Assembly (NCBI GenBank): GCA_017991835.1
Contig: JAGOPY010000011.1
Coordinates: 54,601 to 118,600, forward strand
Direction of reading: 5' to 3'
Length of the DNA stretch: 64,000 nucleotides
DNA from: Bacteroidales bacterium
GTDB taxonomy: Bacteria; Bacteroidota; Bacteroidia; Bacteroidales; JAGOPY01
Below are positions 9,089 through 16,394 of this stretch, piece by piece (position 1 is the first letter of the stretch; every line of letters starts with the position of its first letter). Below the pieces are notes generated by a model that ran no database searches, was not told the origin of the DNA, and saw only the letters and a program-made list of their open reading frames with translations. Made by a program: the position numbers and the translations under genes.

Positions 9089-10051
9089 TTATTTTTTAGC
9101 GTAGATTTTTCTCAGGATTGCATGAATGATCACCCCGATGAAAGCCAGTCCGAAGATGCTGATACTGGCAATATTCAGGAAGATGTTCCGGTTGGCACCA
9201 ATGACGTAAGTTTCTGTCATAATTGCGGCGTTGAAGTACCCCCGTGAAGATCTCTTTTCCTGCACCTGGTGTTTGTAAAGCGATGCCATCAGGATGGAGT
9301 TCTGGGAATGGCACTCGACACATTTTTTAACCGCTTTTTCTTTTGGGAGGATATTATGGGCAACCATGAGGTCATCATTCACTTCGGCGTGGCATTCAAT
9401 GCACCTGACACTTTTAAAATGGGCCAGGTGATTGGGAAGCCATTCGTGTTTATCGAGCATATTAAAAATTTCCCGGTCGGAGAGCAGGCCGATCCGGCCT
9501 TCATCGGAGTGGCAATCCAGGCAGATCTGGTTGTCGTACCGGATAGTCTCGGTGAGGTTCTGGCTGTTCCGGGCACTGATATGGTAGGAGTGCGGATTGT
9601 GGCACATCCAGCAGGTAAAATCTTCGCTGTGTTTCTCCGAATGTACACTCTTCACAAATTCGTCGCGGATAGTTTCAAAATTGAATTGGGCGAATTCATC
9701 GTTGCCTTCGTGGCAATCCATGCACGAAAAACTGGGCTCAAAGCGCAGGTGGTTCGGATGCGGAAACTCAGCCCCGTATTCTGTGGAATGGCAATCGGTG
9801 CACATGAAGGTACGGTGGTTCGACAGGTAAAATTCCGCGGAATCGACGATATAGAGCGGATTCATTCTTTCCTTCACATCCCTCCCGTAATATTCATTGA
9901 AATAGGAAAAGTATTTATATCCGTGGCAAACAAGGCATTCGTTATTTTTTTCAATGGTGATAGGTGCAATTTCAGATTCTTCCTGTGCCGGAGCCCGATG
10001 GCCGGTAACACATATGAGCAGGAAGAGCAGGTATTTATAGTTTTTAAACAT
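9089..10051 (-). CDS. Seven-heme cytochrome c with C-terminal anchor
   Basis: A 320-residue exported cytochrome. A signal peptide (MFKNYKYLLFLLICVTGHRAPAQ) is followed by seven CXXCH sites: CLVCH, CTDCH, CMDCH, CWMCH, CLDCH, CIECH and CVECH. Many extra histidines are available as distal ligands. One C-terminal membrane helix (about residues 290-312) ends in a basic tail, so the heme domain faces the periplasm on the inner membrane. It is the first gene of a tight three-gene unit with the cytochrome b and the NapC-like gene. It probably passes electrons on to soluble or outer-membrane carriers. Confidence 0.88.
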   Translation of the reverse strand: MFKNYKYLLFLLICVTGHRAPAQEESEIAPITIEKNNECLVCHGYKYFSYFNEYYGRDVKERMNPLYIVDSAEFYLSNHRTFMCTDCHSTEYGAEFPHPNHLRFEPSFSCMDCHEGNDEFAQFNFETIRDEFVKSVHSEKHSEDFTCWMCHNPHSYHISARNSQNLTETIRYDNQICLDCHSDEGRIGLLSDREIFNMLDKHEWLPNHLAHFKSVRCIECHAEVNDDLMVAHNILPKEKAVKKCVECHSQNSILMASLYKHQVQEKRSSRGYFNAAIMTETYVIGANRNIFLNIASISIFGLAFIGVIIHAILRKIYAKK

Positions 10052-10088
10052 TTATAAATCGTTAAAGTGGTTTATACAGTCAATTTAG

Positions 10089-10222
10089 AAGGTGTCTCAT
10101 ACACCTTATTATTTAACCACAAAGGCGCACAAAGTACTCACGACGGAACACAAAATATTTGATTATAAAAGTAGTGATCTTTGTGTTCCTTTGTGTAATC
10201 CTTTGTGTTCCTTTGTGGTTTT
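10089..10222. mobile_element. MITE-like palindromic element, copy 3 (divergent)
   Basis: A gene-free repeat starting with AAGGTGTCTCATACACCTT. It has TTAACCACAAAGG on the left and CCTTTGTGGTT on the right, with internal CACAAAG/CTTTGTG units, matching the core of the copies at 3687 and 62762. It separates the cytochrome b unit from the beta-barrel gene upstream and could form a very long hairpin in a read-through transcript. Confidence 0.65.
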
Positions 10223-10260
10223 ATCTTTTTTTATACAAACTCTAAAAAAATCAAACCTCA

Positions 10261-11181
10261 TCAAAAATTCCAGACACGGGAAATATTAAACCCGATAAAA
10301 ATATTGTCGGTCCCTTTGAAAAAATCATTCTGGTTGAGCATGACATTATACTGCGGGACGAGTGAAGTTGCCGATCCGGCAAAGATCTGGAACACATGGG
10401 TTGCGGTAACAACCTCATAGCCGATTCCCAGGTTATACTTCGGAGGGTCGGTGAATTCCAGCCATTCCTTGATGCCGTCGATTTTCAGAGGGAGGTCACA
10501 ATTCACGATAATAGCCGATTGGGAGCTGAATTTGAACCGTCCGAGAAAATGTAGGGCGATTTTGTCATGTTCATAGAGTGAATCGACCTGGTTAAAATGG
10601 GTAAAGCTTCCCCCGGCCGAAACGGTAAACCATTTTGTTACCTGCCTTGATACCAGCAATTCGTGGAAAAAGGCCATTCTGTCGGAGAACTGGTAATCTT
10701 CTCCAAAGAAACTTTCGTCGCGGGCATCAACGGAGTAATTTCCATAGAAGGTCACGTCGACGGGCGATTTTTTATCCCTGCTTTGCCGCAGGAGATTGAC
10801 TTTCAGGATCAGGTCCTGGAGTTTATAATTTTTGGTGGTGCCCAGGCCCAGTTGCAGCCAGTCGGTAACGGAATAGTTAAGCGCCATGCGTGCATTGGCA
10901 GCGCCGTATATCCCGAGAAAATCGGAAAGCCCGTTATTCATCGAACCAAAACGATGTTGCATCAGCAACTCCAGCGTTTTAGCCGAAGGTATGTAACTGG
11001 TCTGGTTATCGATCACCATTCCGCCTTCATAGGTAGTCAGGGGCTTGCTGTCATTTAAAATAAAGTAGCCCAGCAGGCTCTTGTTCTTGTTTTCCTTCTT
11101 GGGTGTTTCAGTATCTTGAGCCATTACAGAGAGGACATTAAAACTGACCAGGATGAAAAGAATATATTTTTTCATGTTCAT
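10261..11181 (-). CDS. DUF5777-like outer-membrane beta-barrel
   Basis: About 306 residues with a signal peptide (MKKYILFILVSFNVLSVMAQ), then barrel-like strands. Recognisable DUF5777-type features are 'SAKTLELLMQHRFG' (near residue 67), 'SVTDWLQLGLG' and the C-terminal 'IFIGFNISRVWNF' ending in Phe. In Bacteroidota this family is often encoded with multiheme cytochromes and CX4CH lipoproteins, as here. It may be the outer-membrane barrel of an electron conduit, but that is inference. ATG codons at 11181 and 11175 are both possible. Confidence 0.75.
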   Translation of the reverse strand: MNMKKYILFILVSFNVLSVMAQDTETPKKENKNKSLLGYFILNDSKPLTTYEGGMVIDNQTSYIPSAKTLELLMQHRFGSMNNGLSDFLGIYGAANARMALNYSVTDWLQLGLGTTKNYKLQDLILKVNLLRQSRDKKSPVDVTFYGNYSVDARDESFFGEDYQFSDRMAFFHELLVSRQVTKWFTVSAGGSFTHFNQVDSLYEHDKIALHFLGRFKFSSQSAIIVNCDLPLKIDGIKEWLEFTDPPKYNLGIGYEVVTATHVFQIFAGSATSLVPQYNVMLNQNDFFKGTDNIFIGFNISRVWNF

Positions 11182-11206
11182 TCGGTTTTGAATTTATGGA
11201 TTCCGG

Positions 11207-11587
11207 TTAATTATTCATAGCGCCTTCTTTAATCCATTGAAGGATAAGCTCAGGATCTCCGGGCTGGCAATATTTGTTCATGGAGCCACCCGGAGCGCAT
11301 TTGATGTACAATTTGCTGTTTTCCGGTGTAACGGTGTCGATCTGGTTCCTAGCGAACAGGTCGGCGTAGGCATTGGCCGGTGAAAGGTCCGGCGGGATTC
11401 CTCCGGCGCCGTGGCAACTCCCCGAATTACAGCTATTGTTAAAGATCGGGATAATTTCAAGCGAGAAATAAGTGGTGTCGCCGGGTGGCGGTGGGATGTA
11501 ATCTACCGGATCATACCAGTCGTACTGGCACGACTGCCAAACCATGATCCCCGTAATAGCGATGACGATCAGTAATATCTTTTTCAT
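11207..11587 (-). CDS. Small cytochrome-c-like lipoprotein with CX4CH site
   Basis: About 126 residues. The signal peptide ends in a lipobox-like WQSC, so it is probably an outer-membrane lipoprotein. One heme-type site, CNSGSCH (CX4CH), is followed by GAGGIPPDLSPANAY, the pattern of planctomycete-type/c-type cytochrome domains in Bacteroidota. A later methionine in 'PGGSMNKY' could be the distal ligand. The start at 11587 is chosen because the one at 11605 overlaps a TAACTTTG -7 box. A terminator-like hairpin separates it from the upstream hexaheme gene. Confidence 0.75.
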   Translation of the reverse strand: MKKILLIVIAITGIMVWQSCQYDWYDPVDYIPPPPGDTTYFSLEIIPIFNNSCNSGSCHGAGGIPPDLSPANAYADLFARNQIDTVTPENSKLYIKCAPGGSMNKYCQPGDPELILQWIKEGAMNN

Positions 11588-11602
11588 ATAGTTATGTTTT
11601 TT

Positions 11603-11610
11603 CAAAGTTA
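11603..11610 (-). promoter_or_regulatory. -7 box for the CX4CH lipoprotein gene
   Basis: TAACTTTG on the minus strand, between the hairpin at 11614-11639 and the ATG at 11587. It provides transcription after the upstream terminator. Confidence 0.55.
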
Positions 11611-11613
11611 AAA

Positions 11614-11639
11614 AAAAGGCTTCATATGTGAAGCCTTTT
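11614..11639 (-). terminator. Rho-independent terminator-like hairpin
   Basis: A perfect 11-bp stem (AAAAGGCTTCA / TGAAGCCTTTT) with a 4-base TATG loop, followed on the minus strand by a T-run. It lies just after the hexaheme lipoprotein gene. Partial read-through would let the first gene be made in excess. Confidence 0.8.
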
Positions 11640-11658
11640 ATATCATATTTAATAAATA

Positions 11659-12735
11659 TTATTTACCGCCGAGAGCTTCAATTGAGTTGTTGAGTAAAGC
11701 TTTAACATAGGTCGGATTGTGCAGGCCCTTGCTACGGTCATGGTGGACAAATTTCCAGTTCAGGAAGGTGCCGGCCACCAGGTTGGAATAGGTTCCAGGT
11801 ACAGCATACCCATAATTATTGGCATCGGCAATACCTTCGTTGACCAGGAGGGTCCAGAGCTGGGCTTCCAGGTCGGTCACTTCGGTCATCAGTTCTTCGG
11901 TATTCGTTGCAAGAGCGTCTTCGTCGTCATGGCAAGAGGTGCAACCGGCCCAGTTGTATGATTCTTCTTCTTCGATATAAACACTCATGTTGTGGCCACC
12001 GGCCAGTTGTCCGAACGGTTCGGCCATATGGCAATCGGTACAGGTATTTTCGATCCATTCATAATGTTTGTGTGAGGTTGACCCGGTGATGCCGACATTG
12101 AAACCGGCCTGGCCTGAAAGGATCTGCGACTGCGGGCCGTAGTGAGGGCCGTAACGGAATGAGGTAAATGTCACGGTACCGGTCAGGTTGTTAATGTCCG
12201 GATACGGATTGATGGTACGTGACTGGTGACAGTTTACACAGAGGTTGCCGTTTCCACCGTCGAATTGCATCCCCGGATTACCGGCGTTGAACCTGAAGGT
12301 GACAGGGTCAGTGGTAGCCAGTGCCCAGTCGGATTCGGTGTAGGTCTGGTGGATGTTGTGACAGGTGTAGCAGTTTGGCTGTGTCGGATTCGAAATCGGA
12401 GCCAATGTTTCTGTGGTATCATTGGCAATGGCTTCCCGGAATCCTTTGCTTGTGTGGCAAGGCGCACAACTGGTGCGGTTTCCTTCAAAAGAGGTGGTGC
12501 CCATACCGTGCTGTGATTTGTTGTACTGAGCTACCTTGGCCGTCAGGTCTTCGCTGAAATTGTGGCATACGCCGCACACTGCGGTTCCGTCGGTACCGTT
12601 GGTGCCATTGATACCATCTTCTCCGTCTTTACCTGCAGGTCCCATCGGGCCTTCTTTTGTACAGGCACTGACAACAATCAGCGAGACGATTACCGCCACT
12701 GATAACATCATGGTTAAGAAATTGATTTTTTTCAT
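11659..12735 (-). CDS. Hexaheme cytochrome c lipoprotein with collagen-like segment
   Basis: A 358-residue exported lipoprotein (signal peptide ending VSAC, Cys near residue 25). Directly after the lipid anchor come Gly-X-Y triplets (GPMGPAGKDGEDGINGTNGTDGT, about residues 30-52), a collagen-like spacer. Six CXXCH sites follow: CGVCH, CAPCH, CYTCH, CVNCH, CTDCH and CTSCH. It is probably a surface or periplasm-facing electron carrier, with the triplet region acting as a stalk or trimerising element (inference). It is the promoter-proximal gene of the locus: the FNR-type box (12855-12868) and a GTGAG/CTCAC dyad (12765-12782) lie upstream, and a terminator hairpin follows the stop. Confidence 0.85.
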   Translation of the reverse strand: MKKINFLTMMLSVAVIVSLIVVSACTKEGPMGPAGKDGEDGINGTNGTDGTAVCGVCHNFSEDLTAKVAQYNKSQHGMGTTSFEGNRTSCAPCHTSKGFREAIANDTTETLAPISNPTQPNCYTCHNIHQTYTESDWALATTDPVTFRFNAGNPGMQFDGGNGNLCVNCHQSRTINPYPDINNLTGTVTFTSFRYGPHYGPQSQILSGQAGFNVGITGSTSHKHYEWIENTCTDCHMAEPFGQLAGGHNMSVYIEEEESYNWAGCTSCHDDEDALATNTEELMTEVTDLEAQLWTLLVNEGIADANNYGYAVPGTYSNLVAGTFLNWKFVHHDRSKGLHNPTYVKALLNNSIEALGGK

Positions 12736-12764
12736 ATTGCGCGTTGTTTAAGTTATAATTTCCT

Positions 12765-12782
12765 GTGAGCAATATTACTCAC
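12765..12782. promoter_or_regulatory. GTGAG-N8-CTCAC dyad, candidate operator
   Basis: GTGAGCAATATTACTCAC is an 18-bp dyad with one mismatched pair, 30 bases before the hexaheme gene ATG. It could bind a Crp/Fnr-family dimer or form a small leader hairpin. Confidence 0.5.
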
Positions 12783-12854
12783 ATTCAATAATGTTTATAT
12801 ATAAAAGGGTGGTGATATTTACAGTTATTAATGTATATCGAAATCAACAAATGA

Positions 12855-12868
12855 TTGATATATATCAA
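12855..12868. promoter_or_regulatory. Perfect FNR-type box
   Basis: TTGATATATATCAA matches the FNR consensus TTGAT-N4-ATCAA exactly. It lies in the 264-bp AT-rich spacer between the Crp/Fnr gene and the hexaheme cytochrome gene, centred about 126 bases before that gene's ATG. The rest of the spacer shows no gene. Confidence 0.75.
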
Positions 12869-12999
12869 TGATACATTATATATTTATTAATATTAACGTT
12901 GTAAATATCATGATGAGAGATACATAAAGAGAATAACAATATGATGTATATGAATGATATTTTTTATTTAGAATTGATATAAATTTAAGAATCCGGTTT

Positions 13000-13695
13000 T
13001 CAACCGTTTTCGGAAATATTGACCAGGGCTTTTTCGTTGAGGATTTCCAGGGTATTTCCCGAAACAGCAATGTGTCCTGCGTCTTTGAATTCCTTTAAAA
13101 CCCGGATGGTGCTTTCTTTGGTCACGGCAGCCATATCGGCGATATCCTGCCGTGAAACGGATAACCGGCAAGGATTGGATTTATAAACGACCTTTGAAAG
13201 GTAAAGAATGGCTTCTGCTACCCTTCCGGGCATTTGTTTTTGCGTCAGTGTCCGGAATTTCTGAAAATGCCGGATATCCCTGGCATTGGAACGTTTCAGC
13301 ATCTCTATGGCAAAGTGGCTGTTTGACTGGATGATATCTTCGATTATTTCCCTCTCCACGTAACAGGCGATGGTATCTTCCAGGGCGGCTACAGAAAAAT
13401 AGTGTTTATCATCGGAATACATTCCCGGGCTGCCGATCATCTCTCCGGGGCCAATCAGTGCCAGGATGAAATTTTTCCGGTTTCCGGATTCAAGGTACAC
13501 TTTAACGAGCCCCTCTAATATACATATGGTATGGGTAAAGGATGTGCCTTGTTTAAAAATGATCTCTCCGGTATGATACAATACTTCATACCTTTTTTCT
13601 TCTATCTTTTTAAAATCCTCATCCCGCAGCACCTTAAAAATTTCGATGCGTTTGCGGCAGTCGTTGCAACTGGTTTCCCGGAAGATTTTAGCCAT
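13000..13695 (-). CDS. Crp/Fnr-family transcriptional regulator
   Basis: About 231 residues. The N-terminal cyclic-nucleotide-binding-like beta-roll domain includes 'YHTGEIIFKQGTSFTHTICILEGLVKVY'-type strands. A C-terminal winged helix-turn-helix (SVSRQDIADMAAVTKESTIRVLKEF, about residues 170-195) binds DNA. The N-terminus has CNDC (near residue 10), but the full four-cysteine Fe-S set of classical FNR is not evident, so the signal sensed is uncertain. The ATG at 13695 is chosen because a TATATTTG -7 box sits at 13723-13730. A perfect FNR-type site lies downstream, before the cytochrome locus, which makes that locus a likely target. Confidence 0.9.
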   Translation of the reverse strand: MAKIFRETSCNDCRKRIEIFKVLRDEDFKKIEEKRYEVLYHTGEIIFKQGTSFTHTICILEGLVKVYLESGNRKNFILALIGPGEMIGSPGMYSDDKHYFSVAALEDTIACYVEREIIEDIIQSNSHFAIEMLKRSNARDIRHFQKFRTLTQKQMPGRVAEAILYLSKVVYKSNPCRLSVSRQDIADMAAVTKESTIRVLKEFKDAGHIAVSGNTLEILNEKALVNISENG

Positions 13696-13722
13696 AATAT
13701 TATTTTTCAATGATCTGAAGGT

Positions 13723-13730
13723 CAAATATA
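13723..13730 (-). promoter_or_regulatory. -7 box for the Crp/Fnr gene
   Basis: TATATTTG on the minus strand, 27 bases before the ATG at 13695. It fixes the start and excludes the longer frame from 13764. Confidence 0.65.
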
Positions 13731-13747
13731 ATGATATTTTTTTGAAA

Positions 13748-13764
13748 ATGAGATGGAGTCTCAT
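13748..13764. promoter_or_regulatory. Inverted repeat ATGAGA-N5-TCTCAT in divergent spacer
   Basis: A perfect 6-bp dyad with a 5-bp centre, located between the divergent Crp/Fnr regulator and sugar-transporter genes, just upstream of the regulator's -7 box. It is a candidate operator shared by both genes. Confidence 0.45.
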
Positions 13765-13806
13765 CTTATTAAAATTATCCTTATCATTGCTTAATAAAAA
13801 AAAATT

Positions 13807-15549
13807 ATGAAACAGAAACCCCGGTTATCCTTCTGGCAGATATGGAACATGAGTTTTGGTTTTCTCGGTATCCAGTTTGGATTTGCTCTACAGAATGCCA
13901 ATGTCAGCCGAATTTTTGAAACCCTCGGGGCCAGGGTGGAGGACATTCCGATCCTGTGGATCGCCGCCCCGGTTACCGGCCTTATCATCCAGCCGATCAT
14001 CGGGCATATGAGCGATAATACCTGGAACCGGCTGGGCCGCCGCCGGCCCTATTTTCTGACCGGTGCCATCCTGGCTTCACTGGCGTTGCTGTTCATGCCC
14101 AACTCACCTGTCCTCTGGATAGCTGCAGGAATGCTCTGGATCATGGACGCCTCCATCAATATCTCCATGGAGCCGTTCCGGGCTTTTGTCGGCGACATGC
14201 TGCCCTCCCGGCAGAGAACCATGGGTTTTGCCATGCAGAGTTTCTTTATCGGTACGGGGGCCGTGGTGGCATCGGCCTTGCCGTACATCATGACCAATTA
14301 CCTGGGCATTGAAAACACCGCTCCCAAAGGCGTCATCCCGCCATCGGTCAAACTATCGTTTTACATCGGTGCCGCTGTATTTTTCCTGGCAGTTTTATAT
14401 ACCATATTAAGAACTAAGGAGTATTCTCCGCAACAGATGAAGGAATTTGCCGGCGAAGATGCGGCAGGCGGCGAACCTGCTTCTCATTCTGATGATATAC
14501 TGCCGTCGAAAACATTTATTAATAAAAGCTATATCTGGATCTTTTCCGGTGCGGTCACCACTTTCCTGGTCTATTGGTTTAAGCTGCAACAGGAACTGTA
14601 TATCCTGACGGTCGGGCTGCTGGCTTTCGGTATCATTCAATTGCTTACAGGATTGCTGGTTGGAAAGGGAAAAGATAAAAACGGGTTTGTTGTCGTTATA
14701 AACGATTTGTTCAAAATGCCCTCGACGATGAAACAGCTTGCGGTTGTTCAGTTCTTTTCCTGGTTCGCCTTGTTTGCCATGTGGATCTATACTACCGCCG
14801 CCGTCACCAGCACCAAGTTTGATATGAAGCTCGACCGCGATCTCTATGATCAGCTTCAGACCACGCTCAGTCATGTTCCCTCCGGGTCAGGTACTTCCGA
14901 TGAGGCAGAAACCAAAGCGGTGAAAGCGGAGCTTGATCATCTGGGAGAAAAACTGGAAAAGGGCAGGGATGTCGCGATTACCATGAAGGTGGTGCAATTT
15001 TTCAATGATGAAACGCGCGCCGGGCAATTGAACCTGGGGCCGGCCGTGACCGACCGCCTGAACCATATTAACAAGGAATACAACAAAGGCGCCGACTGGG
15101 TAGGTATCCTGATGGCCGTTTACAACGGTTTTGCGGCGATCATGGCGTTTGTGATCATTGCCCTGGCCGGCAAGATAGGGCGGAAGCGGACCCATGCCAT
15201 CAGCCTTCTGGTCGGAGGGCTCAGCCTTGCATCGTTCTTCCTCATCCGCAACCCGAACCTGCTGATCATCTCAGAGCTGGGGATCGGCCTCGCCTGGGCC
15301 AGCATCCTGGCCATGCCCTATGCCATACTGACCGGCTCGTTACCCCAACATAAGCTGGGGACATATATGGGCATTTTTAATTTCTTTATTGTGATCCCGC
15401 AAATCCTGGCGGCCAGCATCCTTGGATTTTTTGTCAAAACCATTGCCGGCGGGGAAGCTATTTACGCCCTGATCCTCGGCGGCATTTCCATGGTCATCGC
15501 CGCAGGGCTTGTATTATTTGTCAGGGATGAAGATGAGAAATTACGATAA
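13807..15549 (+). CDS. MFS sugar transporter, GPH/SLC45 (maltose/sucrose) type
   Basis: A 580-residue inner-membrane carrier with about 12 helices, probably importing maltose or a similar disaccharide with a cation. The N-terminal [27 protein letters not shown] and the loop motif '[22 protein letters not shown]' (near residue 67) are typical of SLC45/MalY-like carriers. A long soluble insertion (about residues 345-410, rich in Glu and Lys) lies mid-protein. It starts a plus-strand unit opposite the Crp/Fnr gene, and its last 9 bases overlap the convergent kinase gene. Substrate is inferred from the surrounding alpha-glucan genes. Confidence 0.88.
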   Translation: MKQKPRLSFWQIWNMSFGFLGIQFGFALQNANVSRIFETLGARVEDIPILWIAAPVTGLIIQPIIGHMSDNTWNRLGRRRPYFLTGAILASLALLFMPNSPVLWIAAGMLWIMDASINISMEPFRAFVGDMLPSRQRTMGFAMQSFFIGTGAVVASALPYIMTNYLGIENTAPKGVIPPSVKLSFYIGAAVFFLAVLYTILRTKEYSPQQMKEFAGEDAAGGEPASHSDDILPSKTFINKSYIWIFSGAVTTFLVYWFKLQQELYILTVGLLAFGIIQLLTGLLVGKGKDKNGFVVVINDLFKMPSTMKQLAVVQFFSWFALFAMWIYTTAAVTSTKFDMKLDRDLYDQLQTTLSHVPSGSGTSDEAETKAVKAELDHLGEKLEKGRDVAITMKVVQFFNDETRAGQLNLGPAVTDRLNHINKEYNKGADWVGILMAVYNGFAAIMAFVIIALAGKIGRKRTHAISLLVGGLSLASFFLIRNPNLLIISELGIGLAWASILAMPYAILTGSLPQHKLGTYMGIFNFFIVIPQILAASILGFFVKTIAGGEAIYALILGGISMVIAAGLVLFVRDEDEKLR

Positions 15550-16173
15550 AACCTCGTAGGCTTTCGAGATCAGGATATCGGCCGTTGGTTTCAAAGCCTG
15601 GACCATCCGGTGTTCCTGTTCCAGGACCGCCATCCGGTATTCGTTCTGCGGTTCTTTGCCCCTGACCACCTGTGCTTTTTTGGTTTCGTGATAGGTCAGC
15701 TCAAGGAATACCCTCAAGTCAACCCCCTCGGTCTTTATGGCATATAAACCGTCGATCACCAGCATATCGATCCCTTTGAAATCGGTTGTAAGCCGGTCGA
15801 CCTGCTCCGTAACCAAATCAACGCAGGGCATTTCCGATTTCCGGTCGTTTTTGAAATCTTTGATATTCCGGTAAATGGTATCCCAATCATACTCACCGTA
15901 TCCTACCACATTCTCGATCCCGTTCTTTTTTCTCCATTCAGTCCTCTCCAATGGGTGTATCCGGTAATAATTATCGATATGTACCGGTTTGGCCATAATG
16001 CCGTGCTTTCGGAGCCCTTTGGCAATGACATGGGCCAGTTCCGATTTACCCGATCCCGATTCGCCCGAGATGGCTATCATGAATTTCTCTTTTTTTTGTT
16101 CCAGGATTTTCTGGATGATTGCTTCGCCGGCAATCCGGTGTTTATCTTCAATAAGCAAAACGTCTCCTAACAT
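15541..16173 (-). CDS. Uridine kinase/phosphoribulokinase-family P-loop kinase
   Basis: A 210-residue cytoplasmic kinase. The Walker A is ISGESGSGKSEL (about residues 34-45), followed by HIDNYYRIHPLERTEWRKK, the substrate loop typical of uridine/pantothenate-type kinases, and a hydrophobic Walker B-like strand 'DMLVIDGLYA'. Normal uridine kinase carries YxHPxAxD at this loop; here the sequence differs, so the substrate may not be uridine. It lies between the sugar transporter and the GH65 fusion. A role in phosphorylating an imported sugar or nucleoside is only a guess from context. Confidence 0.75.
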   Translation of the reverse strand: MLGDVLLIEDKHRIAGEAIIQKILEQKKEKFMIAISGESGSGKSELAHVIAKGLRKHGIMAKPVHIDNYYRIHPLERTEWRKKNGIENVVGYGEYDWDTIYRNIKDFKNDRKSEMPCVDLVTEQVDRLTTDFKGIDMLVIDGLYAIKTEGVDLRVFLELTYHETKKAQVVRGKEPQNEYRMAVLEQEHRMVQALKPTADILISKAYEVLS

Positions 16174-16200
16174 ACCGTCATTATTAGTTCAAAGTTTAAA

Positions 16201-16394
16201 GTTCCAAGTTCCAGGTTCCAAGTTCCAGGTTCCAAGTTCCAGGGTTTCAGAGTTCCAGGGTTCCAGAGTTCCAAAGTTCCAGGGTTCCAGAGTTCCAGGG
16301 TTCCAGAGTTCCAAAGTTCCAGGGTTCCAGGGTTCCAGAGTTTCAAATTTTCAAATTTTCAAATTTTCAAATTTCCAAATTTTCAAATTTCCAG
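16201..16394. repeat. Long 7/8-nt tandem array (GTTCCAG / TTTTCAAA units)
   Basis: About 24 tandem units: six 7-nt units (GTTCCAA/GTTCCAG), then about 17 8-nt units (GTTCCAGG, GTTCCAGA, GTTCCAAA) grading into TTTTCAAA. The array runs into the 3' end of the GH65 fusion gene and supplies its TGA stop codon. There are no spacers, so it is not a CRISPR. Confidence 0.92.

Noticed and set aside
16201..16394. A possible CRISPR array
   Set aside because: The repeats are contiguous 7-8 nt units with no spacers, and no cas gene is present.
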